Positions 40,993 through 48,843 of a stretch of DNA of 52,481 nt are shown here, one piece after another. Within the stretch, counting starts at the first letter, position 1; each line of letters starts with the position of its first letter. Below the pieces are notes generated by a model. The model saw only the letters and a program-made list of their open reading frames with translations, did no database searches and was not told the origin of the DNA. This DNA comes from Actinokineospora spheciospongiae (GTDB lineage Bacteria; Actinomycetota; Actinomycetes; Mycobacteriales; Pseudonocardiaceae). The position numbers and the translations under genes are program-made. Where the stretch lies: contig NZ_AYXG01000123.1 in assembly GCF_000564855.1 (NCBI RefSeq), forward strand, positions 1 to 52,481, read 5' to 3'.

Positions 40993-41549
40993 GCCGGGTT
41001 CTCGGGGGTCGCGCGCCAGCAGGTCCGCACGTGGTCGTCGACCATGCCGGTGGCCTGCATGAGGGCGTAGCAGGTGGTGGGGCCGACGAAGGCGAAGCCG
41101 CGCTTCTTCAGCGCCTTCGACATCGCCGTGGACTCGGGGGTGATCGCGGGGACGTCGGCCATCGTCTTCGGGCGGGCGGGCTTGACCCCGGGGGCGAACG
41201 ACCACAGCAGGTCGTCGAGGTCGGTGTCCATGGCGAGCACGGCCCTGGCGTTGGTGATGGTGGCGGTGACCTTGGCGCGGTTGCGGACGATGCCCGTGTC
41301 GGCCATCAGGCGTTCGACGTCGGTCGTGTCGAAGGCGGCGACCGCGTCCGGGACGAAACCGGCGAAGGCGCGGCGGAAGTTCTCCCGCTTGCGCAGGATG
41401 GTGATCCAGGACAGCCCGGACTGGAACGCCTCCAGGCTGATCCGCTCGAACAGGGCGTCGCGGCCGTGGAGGGGGACGCCCCACTCGGTGTCGTGGTAGT
41501 CGGCGTAGTCGGGGGCGGAGTCGCCCCAGGCGCAGCGGACCCGGTTCAC
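40989..41549 (-). CDS. tagI: DNA-3-methyladenine glycosylase I
   Basis: A 186-aa base-excision repair glycosylase removing 3-methyladenine. The zinc-snap residues are all present: Cys in VRCAWGD, His in YHDTEWGVPL, and His and Cys in GMVDDHVRTCWR. ISLEAFQSGLSWITILRKREN is the classic TagA segment with catalytic Glu. It overlaps the SRPBCC gene by 4 bases (GTGA). Equivalent to Rv1210 (tagA). Confidence 0.95.
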   Translation of the reverse strand: MNRVRCAWGDSAPDYADYHDTEWGVPLHGRDALFERISLEAFQSGLSWITILRKRENFRRAFAGFVPDAVAAFDTTDVERLMADTGIVRNRAKVTATITNARAVLAMDTDLDDLLWSFAPGVKPARPKTMADVPAITPESTAMSKALKKRGFAFVGPTTCYALMQATGMVDDHVRTCWRATPENPA

Positions 41550-41989
41550 CGGTAGGTCTCCGCGAAGCGGGCGAAGCGGCGCAGCGAGTACCGGACCCCC
41601 AACCGGAACCCGGGGCCGACGACGCGCCAGCCCAGTTCGCCCGCCCGGCCCAGCGGCAGTTCCAGCCGCTCGTGCCAGACGAAGGTGGACGCGCCGCCGC
41701 CGCGCGGCTGCACCTGGAACAGGCCGGTGCCGCGCACCACCCCGCCGGTGTGCAGGACCTCGACGCGCTTGGGCGCCTCCCAGGTGGTGATGCGCATGGT
41801 GTCGGTGAACCCCACCCCGAGCACCCCGGTGAACGCCGACAGGCCGGACCCGACACCGCGCCCGTCGCCCTCGGTGATCCGGACCTTCGTGCCCAGCATC
41901 CACTCGCCCTGGCGCGCCCAGTCGGTCAGCGCGGCCCAGGTGGTGTCGGCGGGGGCGGCCACCGGGACCCGCTCGGTGACCTCGATCAT
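41546..41989 (-). CDS. SRPBCC-family protein
   Basis: A 147-aa helix-grip-fold protein (polyketide cyclase/Bet v1-like, SRPBCC). MIEVTERVPVAAPADTTWAA is a typical opening and GRRVEVLH-type beta strands follow (EAPKRVEVLHTGG). It is coupled by 4-base overlaps to divIVA-like upstream and tagI downstream, so the three make one operon. It would bind a hydrophobic ligand; no ligand is suggested by context. Confidence 0.85.
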   Translation of the reverse strand: MIEVTERVPVAAPADTTWAALTDWARQGEWMLGTKVRITEGDGRGVGSGLSAFTGVLGVGFTDTMRITTWEAPKRVEVLHTGGVVRGTGLFQVQPRGGGASTFVWHERLELPLGRAGELGWRVVGPGFRLGVRYSLRRFARFAETYR

Positions 41990-42288
41990 TCAGCCGCCTC
42001 CCTGGCGCGCTCCAGCTCGGCCACCCTGGCCCGCAGGGTGTCGATCTCGGTGCCGAGCCTGCGCAGCACCCAGTCGACCTCGGACATCTTGTAGCCGCGC
42101 AGGGTGAGCTGGAACCGGACGGACTCCAGGTCGGCGCCGGTGATGTCGGTGGCGGGCAGGCGGGTGGGCGACGCGCCGGGGGCCAGCGGCGGCAGCTCCT
42201 CGCCCCGGCCGAACACGACCGAGGCCAGCAGGAACACCACGCCCGCCACGAGCACCATGACGACGAGGTAGATCAGTGCGGTGGTCAC
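41986..42288 (-). CDS. Short DivIVA-domain membrane protein (Rv1209-like)
   Basis: A 100-aa protein. One N-terminal helix (ALIYLVVMVLVAGVVFLLAS) precedes a DivIVA-like module FQLTLRGYKMSEVDWVLRRL. A coiled coil then extends to the end (EIDTLRARVAELERARE). It probably sits at the inner membrane, possibly at curved regions like other DivIVA proteins. The GTG at 42288 is 6 bases after CACGAT. Confidence 0.88.
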   Translation of the reverse strand: MTTALIYLVVMVLVAGVVFLLASVVFGRGEELPPLAPGASPTRLPATDITGADLESVRFQLTLRGYKMSEVDWVLRRLGTEIDTLRARVAELERAREAAE

Positions 42289-42294
42289 GGGGGG

Positions 42295-42300
42295 ATCGTG
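42295..42300 (-). promoter_or_regulatory. -10-like CACGAT before the divIVA-like gene
   Basis: CACGAT on the minus strand ends 6 bases before the GTG at 42288. Variants of this box also precede 42358 and 45026. Confidence 0.35.
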
Positions 42301-42345
42301 TCACGCCCGGCGGAAACCCGGTTGCCGACACCACGACCCCGCCCC

Positions 42346-42351
42346 GACGAT
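42346..42351 (+). promoter_or_regulatory. -10-like GACGAT, leaderless start of GNAT gene
   Basis: GACGAT ends 6 bases before the ATG at 42358, supporting that start over GTG 42298. Confidence 0.35.
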
Positions 42352-42357
42352 GTCCCC

Positions 42358-42843
42358 ATGCCCGAGGTCACCCGCCTCACCCCGCAGGACTGGTCCGCCC
42401 TGCGGGCCGTGCGCCTCGCCGCCCTCGTCGACAGCCCGCACGCCTTCGCCTCCACCCTGGCCAGGGAGACGGCGTTCACCGAGGCCGACTGGCGGTCCTG
42501 GCCGTCCCGGCACGCCGTGTTCGCCGCCCTGGTCGACGGCACCCCGGTCGGGTTGGCGGCGGGTGCGCCGGACCCGGCCGGGCTGGAACTGGTCTCCCTG
42601 TGGCTGGCCCCCGGCCACCGCGGCGGCGGGCTCGCCGACGGACTGGTCGCGGCGGTCGTCGGGCGGGCCGGGGAGCTGGGCGTCGACACGGTCACCGCCT
42701 GGGTGTGGGAGCACAACGCGCGGGCCCACCGCTTCTACGACCGCCTCGGCTTCGCGCCCACCGGTCGCGGCGAGCCGAACCCGGCCCACCGGGACCAGCT
42801 CGAGGTCGAACTCGCGCTCCCCGTCCCCGGGCCCGCCCGGTGA
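42358..42843 (+). CDS. GNAT-family N-acetyltransferase
   Basis: A 161-aa acetyltransferase. LVSLWLAPGHRGGGLADGLV carries motif A, with R/Q-x-x-G-x-G/A appearing as HRGGGLA. WVWEHNARAHRFYDRLGFAPTG is motif B with the usual N-x-x-A-x-x-F-Y. It would transfer acetyl from acetyl-CoA to an amine. The upstream in-frame GTG adds 20 Pro/Arg-rich residues without support. Confidence 0.87.
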   Translation: MPEVTRLTPQDWSALRAVRLAALVDSPHAFASTLARETAFTEADWRSWPSRHAVFAALVDGTPVGLAAGAPDPAGLELVSLWLAPGHRGGGLADGLVAAVVGRAGELGVDTVTAWVWEHNARAHRFYDRLGFAPTGRGEPNPAHRDQLEVELALPVPGPAR

Positions 42844-42848
42844 TCACC
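42839..42848. promoter_or_regulatory. Palindrome GGTGATCACC, copy 1 before LOG operon
   Basis: Overlaps the GNAT stop; 76 bases from the next copy. Confidence 0.3.
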
Positions 42849-42914
42849 CGGCGGTCGGTCCGGCCCGTTCGCCCGCTGTTTGCCGGGGCGGGCGTTTTCC
42901 GACCGCCGGACATG

Positions 42915-42926
42915 GGGTGATCACCC
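42915..42926. promoter_or_regulatory. Palindrome GGGTGATCACCC abutting LOG-operon -10
   Basis: Perfect 12-bp palindrome ending right at the TAGACT -10 box (42927-42932); a bound repressor here would block polymerase. Confidence 0.4.
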
Positions 42927-42932
42927 TAGACT
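42927..42932 (+). promoter_or_regulatory. -10 element TAGACT, leaderless start of LOG gene 1
   Basis: TAGACT ends 7 bases before the GTG at 42940. Confidence 0.5.
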
Positions 42933-42939
42933 CGCGGCC

Positions 42940-43710
42940 GTGACAAGCGAGCCGAAGAAGGACGAGCCGCCGCGCGAGCGCCAGCGCGGACCGGTGACGC
43001 TGCGGCGCGACCGCAGCGACGAGGCGACCACCACCGACCAGCGGCTGCTGGACTCGCGCGGGCCCAGCGACTGGGTGCACACCGACCCGTGGCGGGTGCT
43101 GCGCATCCAGGCCGAGTTCGTCGAGGGCTTCGGCGCGCTGGCCGAGGTGCCGCGGGCGGTCACCGTGTTCGGGTCGGCGCGCACCGCGCGCGACCACGAA
43201 GAGTACAAGCTGGGCCAGCGGATCGGCGCGGCGCTGGCCGAGGCCGGGTTCGCCGCGATCACCGGCGGTGGGCCGGGGGTGATGGAGGCGGTCAACCGCG
43301 GCGCGTCCGACGCCGGCGGGTTCTCCGTGGGCCTGGGCATCGAGCTGCCGTTCGAGCAGGGCCTCAACGAGTGGGTCGACCTGGGCGTGAACTTCCGCTA
43401 CTTCTTCGCCCGCAAGACCATGTTCATCAAGTACTCGCAGGCCTTCATCTGCCTGCCCGGCGGCTTCGGCACGCTCGACGAGCTGTTCGAGGCGCTGACC
43501 CTGGTGCAGACCAAGAAGGTCACCAAGTTCCCGGTGGTCCTCTTCGGAACCGAGTACTGGGGCGGGCTCTACGACTGGCTGCGGGACTCGGTCCTCAAGA
43601 GCGGCAAGATCGGCGAGAAGGACATGGCGCTGCTGCACCTCACCGACGACGTCGACGACGCCGTGCAGGTCGTGGAGAACGCCTACCAGGCCTGGAGCGA
43701 CGCGCACTGA
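42940..43710 (+). CDS. LOG-family (TIGR00730-like) protein 1, long form
   Basis: A 256-aa Rossmann-fold LOG protein. The phosphate-binding GGGPGVMEAVNRGA and LPGGFGTLDELFEALT (PGGxGTxxE) are intact, with the R/K pair in ARKTMFIKYSQ. An ~60-residue charged N-terminal extension precedes the fold (FGSARTARD). LOG enzymes cleave nucleoside monophosphates to base plus ribose-5-phosphate. The next gene is a shorter LOG protein with a 1-base TGATG overlap. Confidence 0.92.
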   Translation: MTSEPKKDEPPRERQRGPVTLRRDRSDEATTTDQRLLDSRGPSDWVHTDPWRVLRIQAEFVEGFGALAEVPRAVTVFGSARTARDHEEYKLGQRIGAALAEAGFAAITGGGPGVMEAVNRGASDAGGFSVGLGIELPFEQGLNEWVDLGVNFRYFFARKTMFIKYSQAFICLPGGFGTLDELFEALTLVQTKKVTKFPVVLFGTEYWGGLYDWLRDSVLKSGKIGEKDMALLHLTDDVDDAVQVVENAYQAWSDAH

Positions 43711-44255
43711 TGGCCGGGCACGGGGTGTGCGTCTACTGCGCGTCGAACTCGAACGTCCCCCGCGGTCACCTCGACCTCGCCGACGAGGTGGGCGCGGGCA
43801 TCGCCGACCGAGGCTGGTCGCTGGTCTGGGGCGGGTCCAGCGCGGCCATGATGGGCGCGGTGGCCCGCGCGGTCCGCCGCGGCGGCGGGCACACCCTGGG
43901 GGTGATCCCGCAGGGCCTGGTGGACCTGGAGGTGGCCGACCCGGAGGCCGACGAACTGGTCGTGGTGGACACCATGCGCGAGCGCAAGCGGATCATGGAC
44001 GACCGCGCCGACGCGTTCCTGGCCCTGCCCGGCGGGCTGGGCACGCTGGAGGAGCTGTTCGAGGTGTGGACCGCGGGCTACCTGGGGATGCACCGCAAAC
44101 CGGTGGTCGTGCTGGACCCGGACGACCACTACGCGGGGCTGCTGGAGTGGACCCGCGGGCTGGCCGCGAAGGGGTTCGTCTCCCCCGCGTCCCTGGACTT
44201 CCTGGTGGTGACCAGGACGGTCGACGAGGCCCTGGACGCGGTCGCGCCGCGGTAG
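43710..44255 (+). CDS. LOG-family protein 2 (Rv1205-like)
   Basis: A 181-aa protein with the same fold as its upstream neighbour. It has CVYCASNSNVP, VWGGSSAAMMGAVARA, MRERKRIMDDRADAF and LPGGLGTLEELFEVWT. This length and the E-R-K/PGG motifs match phosphoribohydrolases that release cytokinin-like bases; Rv1205 in M. tuberculosis is such an enzyme, controlled by the proteasome. Its start ATG overlaps the previous stop. It is convergent with the acyltransferase gene, one base apart. Confidence 0.92.
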   Translation: MAGHGVCVYCASNSNVPRGHLDLADEVGAGIADRGWSLVWGGSSAAMMGAVARAVRRGGGHTLGVIPQGLVDLEVADPEADELVVVDTMRERKRIMDDRADAFLALPGGLGTLEELFEVWTAGYLGMHRKPVVVLDPDDHYAGLLEWTRGLAAKGFVSPASLDFLVVTRTVDEALDAVAPR

Positions 44256-44256
44256 C

Positions 44257-44925
44257 TCAGGCGGCGTCGGGGCGCTTGTGGTAGCTGTCGACGTACTCCT
44301 GGCCGGACAGCTCCATCAGCGCGTACATGACCTCGTCGGTCACCGCGCGGCGGATCGGCAGCGAGTTGCCCAGGCCCGCGTAGCGGGAGAAGTCCAGCGG
44401 CTCGCCGAAGACCACCTTGATCCGGCGCGGCCGGGGCAGGCGGGTGCCCGCGGGCTGCACCCGGTCCGTGCCGACCAGGGCCACCGGCACCACCGGCGCC
44501 CCGTGCTCCAGGGCGAGCTGCGCCACCCCGGTGCGGCCGCGGTGCAGCTTGCCGTCGAGGGAGCGGGTGCCCTCCGGGTGGATGGCGAACGCGTCGCCGC
44601 GGTCGAGGACGGCGCCCGCGACCTCCAGCGACTGCAGGGCGGCCCGGCTGTTGTCGCGCTGGACCGGGATCGCGCCCAGGGCGCGGAACAGGGTGCCCAC
44701 CAGCCGCCCGCGCAGCGAGGTCGCGGTGAAGTACTCGGCCTTGGCCAGGAACGCCACCTTGCGCGAGAGCATCAGCGGCACCACGAAGCTGTCGATGACC
44801 GCGAGGTGGTTGATGGCCAGGATCACCGGCCCCTTCGTCGGAACCAGGTTCGCGCCCACGACGGTGGGGCGGAAGAACAGCTTGGCGAGGAACGACAACA
44901 CCGAACGCAGCGCGCGGTAGAACAC
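44257..44925 (-). CDS. PlsC-type 1-acylglycerol-3-phosphate acyltransferase
   Basis: A 222-aa membrane-associated acyltransferase. The catalytic HX4D is NHLAVID, and the glycerol-phosphate-binding motif is HPEGTRS. A hydrophobic start (YRALRSVLSFLAKLFF) allows interfacial binding. GTG 44925 is chosen for GGAGGGTTC upstream; the open frame goes further but overlaps the opposite promoter. By family it makes phosphatidate or a related phosphoglycolipid intermediate. Confidence 0.9.
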   Translation of the reverse strand: MFYRALRSVLSFLAKLFFRPTVVGANLVPTKGPVILAINHLAVIDSFVVPLMLSRKVAFLAKAEYFTATSLRGRLVGTLFRALGAIPVQRDNSRAALQSLEVAGAVLDRGDAFAIHPEGTRSLDGKLHRGRTGVAQLALEHGAPVVPVALVGTDRVQPAGTRLPRPRRIKVVFGEPLDFSRYAGLGNSLPIRRAVTDEVMYALMELSGQEYVDSYHKRPDAA

Positions 44926-45011
44926 GGCGAACCCTCCTAGGTCGACCCCACTGTAGTCCCGCCCCCGCGCCCGGAGACGCCGGTCACCGACCCGGGTGAC
45001 CGACCGCATGG

Positions 45012-45017
45012 CACGAT
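45012..45017 (+). promoter_or_regulatory. -10-like CACGAT, possible leaderless start of folP2
   Basis: CACGAT ends 8 bases before the GTG at 45026. Same box as before the divIVA-like gene. Confidence 0.3.
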
Positions 45018-45025
45018 CGGGGGTC

Positions 45026-45898
45026 GTGACCACAGCACTGCGGTTCGGTTCCCGCCCGGTCCCGCGCGACCGGGCGCTGGTCATGGCGATCGTGAACCGG
45101 ACGAGGGACTCGTTCTACGACGGCGGCGCCACCTTCGCCGAGTCCGCCGCGCTGGCCGCGGTCGACCGGGCGGTCACCGAGGGCGCCGACATCGTCGACA
45201 TCGGCGGGGTGCGGGCGGGCTCGCACGGGGAGGCCGTGGACGCCGCCGAGGAGGCGCGGCGGGTGGTGCCGTTCGTGGCCGCGGTCCGCGAGCGGCACCC
45301 GGACCTGGTGATCAGCGTGGACACCTGGCGCTCCCGGGTCGGCCGGGCGGTGTGCGCGGCGGGCGCGGACCTGATCAACGACACCTGGGCGGGGGCGGAC
45401 CCGGCGCTGGCCGAGGTGGCGGCCGAGTTCGGCGTGGGCATCGTCTGCTCGCACACCGGCGGCGCCGCCCCGCGCACCGACCCGCACCGGGTCCGCTACA
45501 CCGACGTGGTCGCCGAGGTCGCCGCGGAGCTGGTCGGGCGCGCGGAGCGGATGGTGGCCCTGGGGGTGCCGAGGGCGGGGGTGCTGATCGACCCGACGCA
45601 CGACTTCGGCAAGAACACCTGGCACGGCCTGGAGCTGCTGCGCAGGCTCGACGAGCTGGTCGGCACCGGGTGGCCGGTGCTGATGGCGCTGTCCAACAAG
45701 GACTTCATCGGCGAGACCCTGGGCGTGGGCGTGGAGGAGCGGGTCGAGGGCACCCTGGCCGCGACCGCGCTGGCCGCCGGGGCGGGCGCCCGGGTGTTCC
45801 GCGCCCACCAGGTCCGGGCGACCCGCCGGGTGGTGGACATGGTGGCCGCGATCGCGGGCACCCGCCCGCCGCGCCGCGCGCTGCGGGCGCTGGCGTGA
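45026..45898 (+). CDS. folP2: Dihydropteroate synthase homologue FolP2
   Basis: A 290-aa TIM-barrel protein related to dihydropteroate synthase. The first pterin loop reads MAIVNRTRDSFYDGG, not the usual MGIVNVTPDSFSDGG, and LIDPTHDFGKN replaces LDPGIGFGK. This is the divergent FolP2 type encoded beside gpgS, which in mycobacteria does not provide dihydropteroate synthase activity. It overlaps gpgS by 4 bases (GTGA). A link to glucosylglycerate or methylglucose polysaccharide metabolism is suggested only by this constant pairing. Confidence 0.88.
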   Translation: MTTALRFGSRPVPRDRALVMAIVNRTRDSFYDGGATFAESAALAAVDRAVTEGADIVDIGGVRAGSHGEAVDAAEEARRVVPFVAAVRERHPDLVISVDTWRSRVGRAVCAAGADLINDTWAGADPALAEVAAEFGVGIVCSHTGGAAPRTDPHRVRYTDVVAEVAAELVGRAERMVALGVPRAGVLIDPTHDFGKNTWHGLELLRRLDELVGTGWPVLMALSNKDFIGETLGVGVEERVEGTLAATALAAGAGARVFRAHQVRATRRVVDMVAAIAGTRPPRRALRALA

Positions 45899-46803
45899 AC
45901 CCGGTCGAGCGGATGCTGGCCGACCGCACCTGGCAGAGCCCGGAGTGGTCGGTCTCGGCGCTGGTCCGGGCTAAGGGCACCCGCACGGTGAGCGTGGTGC
46001 TGCCCGCACTGGACGAGGAGGCCACGGTCGGCGCGGTCGTGGAGTCCGTCCGCCCCCTGCTGGGCACCCTGGTCGACGAGCTGGTGGTGCTGGACTCCGC
46101 CTCCACCGACCGCACCGCCGAGGTCGCCGCCGCCGCGGGCGCCCGGGTGGTCCACCGCGACCGGGTGATACCGGAGCTGCCCGCGCGCCCCGGCAAGGGC
46201 GAGGTGCTGTGGCGCTCCCTGGCCGCCACCACCGGCGACCTGCTGGTGTTCCTGGACTCCGACCTGGTCGACCCAGACCCCGCGTTCGTCCCGGCACTGC
46301 TGGGACCGCTGCTCACCCTGTCGGACATCCACCTGGTGAAGGGCTTCTACCGGCGCCCGCTGCGGCTGGAGAGCACCGGCGGCGGGCGGGTGACCGAGCT
46401 GCTGGCCCGGCCGGTGCTCTCGGCCCTGCGCCCGGAACTGGCCGGGGTCATCCAGCCGCTGGGCGGGGAGTACGCGGGGACCCGCGAGTTCCTGGCGTCG
46501 GTGCCGTTCGCGGCCGGGTACGGGGTGGAGATCGGGCTGCTGCTCGACGCGCACGCCCGCTACGGGCTGGCGGGGCTGGCGCAGGTGAACCTGGGGGTGC
46601 GCAAGCACCGCAACCGGTCGCTGCTGCAACTGGGGGTCATGTCCCGGCAGATCCTCGGCACCGCCCTTTCCCGCTGCGGCCTGCCCGCGGCGGACGCGGA
46701 CCTGACCCAGTTCGTGCAGGTGGGCGGGGAGTGGGTGCCCGACCGGGTGCCGGTGCTGGTCGCGGACCGCCCGCCGATGGCCGAGGTGCTGGAGCGCCGG
46801 TAG
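45895..46803 (+). CDS. gpgS: Glucosyl-3-phosphoglycerate synthase
   Basis: A 302-aa GT-A glycosyltransferase (GT81). It makes glucosyl-3-phosphoglycerate from a nucleotide-glucose and 3-phosphoglycerate, the first step to glucosylglycerate and methylglucose lipopolysaccharides. Donor-site motifs are VVLPALDEEATVGAVV and LDSDLVDPDP (DxD-like DSD). The acceptor loop GKGEVLWRSL, KGFYRRPL and PLGGEYAGTREF are also typical. Start is fixed by the GTGA overlap with folP2. Confidence 0.94.
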   Translation: MNPVERMLADRTWQSPEWSVSALVRAKGTRTVSVVLPALDEEATVGAVVESVRPLLGTLVDELVVLDSASTDRTAEVAAAAGARVVHRDRVIPELPARPGKGEVLWRSLAATTGDLLVFLDSDLVDPDPAFVPALLGPLLTLSDIHLVKGFYRRPLRLESTGGGRVTELLARPVLSALRPELAGVIQPLGGEYAGTREFLASVPFAAGYGVEIGLLLDAHARYGLAGLAQVNLGVRKHRNRSLLQLGVMSRQILGTALSRCGLPAADADLTQFVQVGGEWVPDRVPVLVADRPPMAEVLERR

Positions 46804-46819
46804 CCGGTCCGCGTGGCCG

Positions 46820-47602
46820 TCAGTGGCGGGAGTCCGACCAGGCGAGGATCTCCCGGGCGAGCTGCGGGGCCATCAGGTGGTAGTCCACGTGCGCCCCGTC
46901 GTCGCCCCAGCGGAACGGCAGACCGCCGAGGCCGCCGCCGCAGGCCGGGTCCTTGCGCCAGCACAGCGAGATCGCGTTCCACCCGGGCGGGAACAGCGGG
47001 ATCGGGCCGAGCGCGAACGGGTTCTCCGGAATGTCGTCGAAGAAGAAGTGGTTGATGCCCAGCGAGATGCCGGTGCGGCTGGTGATCGCTTCCCGGATGT
47101 CGTTGACCATCGGCAGGAATGGATCTTCGCTGTCGAAATTGGGGTCGGCGAGCAGGTGCACCCGAATTCGCGGATCGGGTTTCTGGCTCGCCAGGGTGCG
47201 GCGGATGACGTCGGAGCCCTGGGAGTAGCCGATGACGGCGACGTCGCTGCCCGGGCAGTTCGCGCGCAGCGCGGCCAGGTCCGACTGCATCCGGCGCACG
47301 CCGTCGCGGACGCTCTCCGCGTAGGTGTGCACGAGGTCGGGGCGGCCCCAGCTCAGCTCCCAGATCACCGCCGGGTAGCTGTTGCCCTGGGCGCTGACCC
47401 CGCCCGGCCGCAGCCGGTCCAGCTCGTCGACGACGGGGCCGATCTGGTTGCCGAACGGGCCCACCTCCTCGCTGCCGCGCACCGCGTAGACGTGCAGCGG
47501 CGCGCACGCCACCGCCTGCGGCGCCGCCTCGCCCGCGGGGGTCAGCGTGAGCACCAGGACGGCGGCGGCCGCGATGCCGCCGAGTGCCCGAACGAGTTTC
47601 AT
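46820..47602 (-). CDS. Secreted cutinase-family serine esterase
   Basis: A 260-aa exported esterase. A signal peptide covers about residues 1-27 (MKLVRALGGIAAAAVLVL, TPAGEAA). The catalytic Ser is 127 in AVIGYSQGS. An Asp in ADPNFDSEDPF and the His in HVDYHLM complete a plausible triad. C33 and C116 can form the cutinase disulfide. The AAGGT ribosome site is weak. It would hydrolyse cutin-like or lipid esters outside the cell. The 5' end and upstream gap are poorer in GC than the neighbours. Confidence 0.88.
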   Translation of the reverse strand: MKLVRALGGIAAAAVLVLTLTPAGEAAPQAVACAPLHVYAVRGSEEVGPFGNQIGPVVDELDRLRPGGVSAQGNSYPAVIWELSWGRPDLVHTYAESVRDGVRRMQSDLAALRANCPGSDVAVIGYSQGSDVIRRTLASQKPDPRIRVHLLADPNFDSEDPFLPMVNDIREAITSRTGISLGINHFFFDDIPENPFALGPIPLFPPGWNAISLCWRKDPACGGGLGGLPFRWGDDGAHVDYHLMAPQLAREILAWSDSRH

Positions 47603-47730
47603 ACCTTGAGAAATACTACTGTTCCCAGATCGAGGGCAATACGCGGCACGGAAATTCCGGCGGCCTTGGATGGGCGTGAGCAAAAGCCGCTCTGGGTTAC
47701 CCGGCGGTATTTCGGTACAATTCCCGACTT

Positions 47731-48798
47731 TCAGCCCGCGACGAACCGCCGCAGCACCTCCAGGCACCGGCTGATGTGCTCCACCGGCACGTTCTCCTGC
47801 TGGGTGTGGGCCAGCGTCGGGTCGCCCGGCCCGAAGTTCACCGCCGGGATGCCCAGGGCGGAGAACCGGGACACGTCGGTCCACCCCAGCTTGGCCACCG
47901 GCCGCCCGCCCGCCGCCGCGATCAGCTCCTGGGCCGCGGGCGCGGTCAATCCGGGCAGCGCACCCGGCGACATGTCCTCCACGGTCAGGTCGTACCCGGC
48001 GAAGACCTCCCGCACGTGCGCCTCGGCCCGCTCCGGCGACCGGTCCGGGGCGAACCGGAAGTTCACCTTGAGCACCGCCTCGTCCGGCACCACGTTGCCC
48101 GCCACCCCACCGGACACGTGCACCGCCTGCAGGCCCTCGCGGTAGGTGCACCCGTCGATGTCGACCACGCGCGCCTCGTACTCCGCCAGGGTCCGCAGCG
48201 CGCCGCCGAGGGCGTGCACGGCGTTGACGCCCATCCACCCCCGCGCGGTGTGCGCCCGGGCACCGGTGGTGCGCAGCACGACCCGCATGGTGCCCTGGCA
48301 CCCGGCCTCGATCACCGCGTTCGACGGCTCGCACACCACGACCAGGTCACCGCGCATCCACTCCGGCAGGTCCCGCTCGACCCGGCCGAGGCCGTTGCGG
48401 TCGGCGGCGACCTCCTCGCAGTCGTAGAACAGGAACGTCAGGTCGTGCACCGGCTCGGCGACGGTGGCGGCCAGGTGCAGCATCACCGCGTCGCCGCCCT
48501 TCATGTCCACGGTGCCCAACCCGTGCAGCACCCCGCCCTCCCGGCGCGAGGGCAGGTTCCGGTTCTCCGGCACCGTGTCGAGGTGCCCGGCGAACACCAC
48601 CCGCGTCGGGCGGCCCAGGGTGGTCCTGGCCAGCACGGTGTTGCCCGAGCGCACCAGCTCCAGGTGCGGGGCCTGCGCCCGCAGCGCGGCCTCCACGGCG
48701 TCGGCGAGCACCCCCTCCCGCCCCGACTCGCTGGGCACGTCCACCAGCGCGGCGGTGAGGTCGACGGGGTCTGCGGTGAGATCGAGCACGGGGGTCAC
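47731..48798 (-). CDS. dapE: Succinyl-diaminopimelate desuccinylase
   Basis: A 355-aa M20-family zinc hydrolase, releasing succinate to give L,L-diaminopimelate for lysine and peptidoglycan. Metal and catalytic motifs are [21 protein letters not shown] and YDCEEVA, with the dimer domain in between. The final HTQQENVP supplies the last His. The GTG at 48798 follows TAGCGT by 8 bases. Divergent from dapD with only 45 bases between. Confidence 0.94.
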   Translation of the reverse strand: MTPVLDLTADPVDLTAALVDVPSESGREGVLADAVEAALRAQAPHLELVRSGNTVLARTTLGRPTRVVFAGHLDTVPENRNLPSRREGGVLHGLGTVDMKGGDAVMLHLAATVAEPVHDLTFLFYDCEEVAADRNGLGRVERDLPEWMRGDLVVVCEPSNAVIEAGCQGTMRVVLRTTGARAHTARGWMGVNAVHALGGALRTLAEYEARVVDIDGCTYREGLQAVHVSGGVAGNVVPDEAVLKVNFRFAPDRSPERAEAHVREVFAGYDLTVEDMSPGALPGLTAPAAQELIAAAGGRPVAKLGWTDVSRFSALGIPAVNFGPGDPTLAHTQQENVPVEHISRCLEVLRRFVAG

Positions 48799-48806
48799 GG
48801 GTGGCC

Positions 48807-48812
48807 ACGCTA
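48807..48812 (-). promoter_or_regulatory. -10 element TAGCGT, leaderless start of dapE
   Basis: TAGCGT on the minus strand ends 8 bases before the GTG at 48798. Confidence 0.45.
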
Positions 48813-48830
48813 CCGGGGTCCGGCATTGGC

Positions 48831-48836
48831 TACCGT
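48831..48836 (+). promoter_or_regulatory. -10 element TACCGT, leaderless start of dapD
   Basis: TACCGT ends 7 bases before the GTG at 48844. Confidence 0.5.
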
Positions 48837-48843
48837 TGCGCCC

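Noticed and set aside
39889-41856. Very long minus-strand frame across crotonase and tagI genes
   Set aside because: The real frames here carry complete crotonase and TagI motifs; this one is His/Arg/Pro-rich noise.
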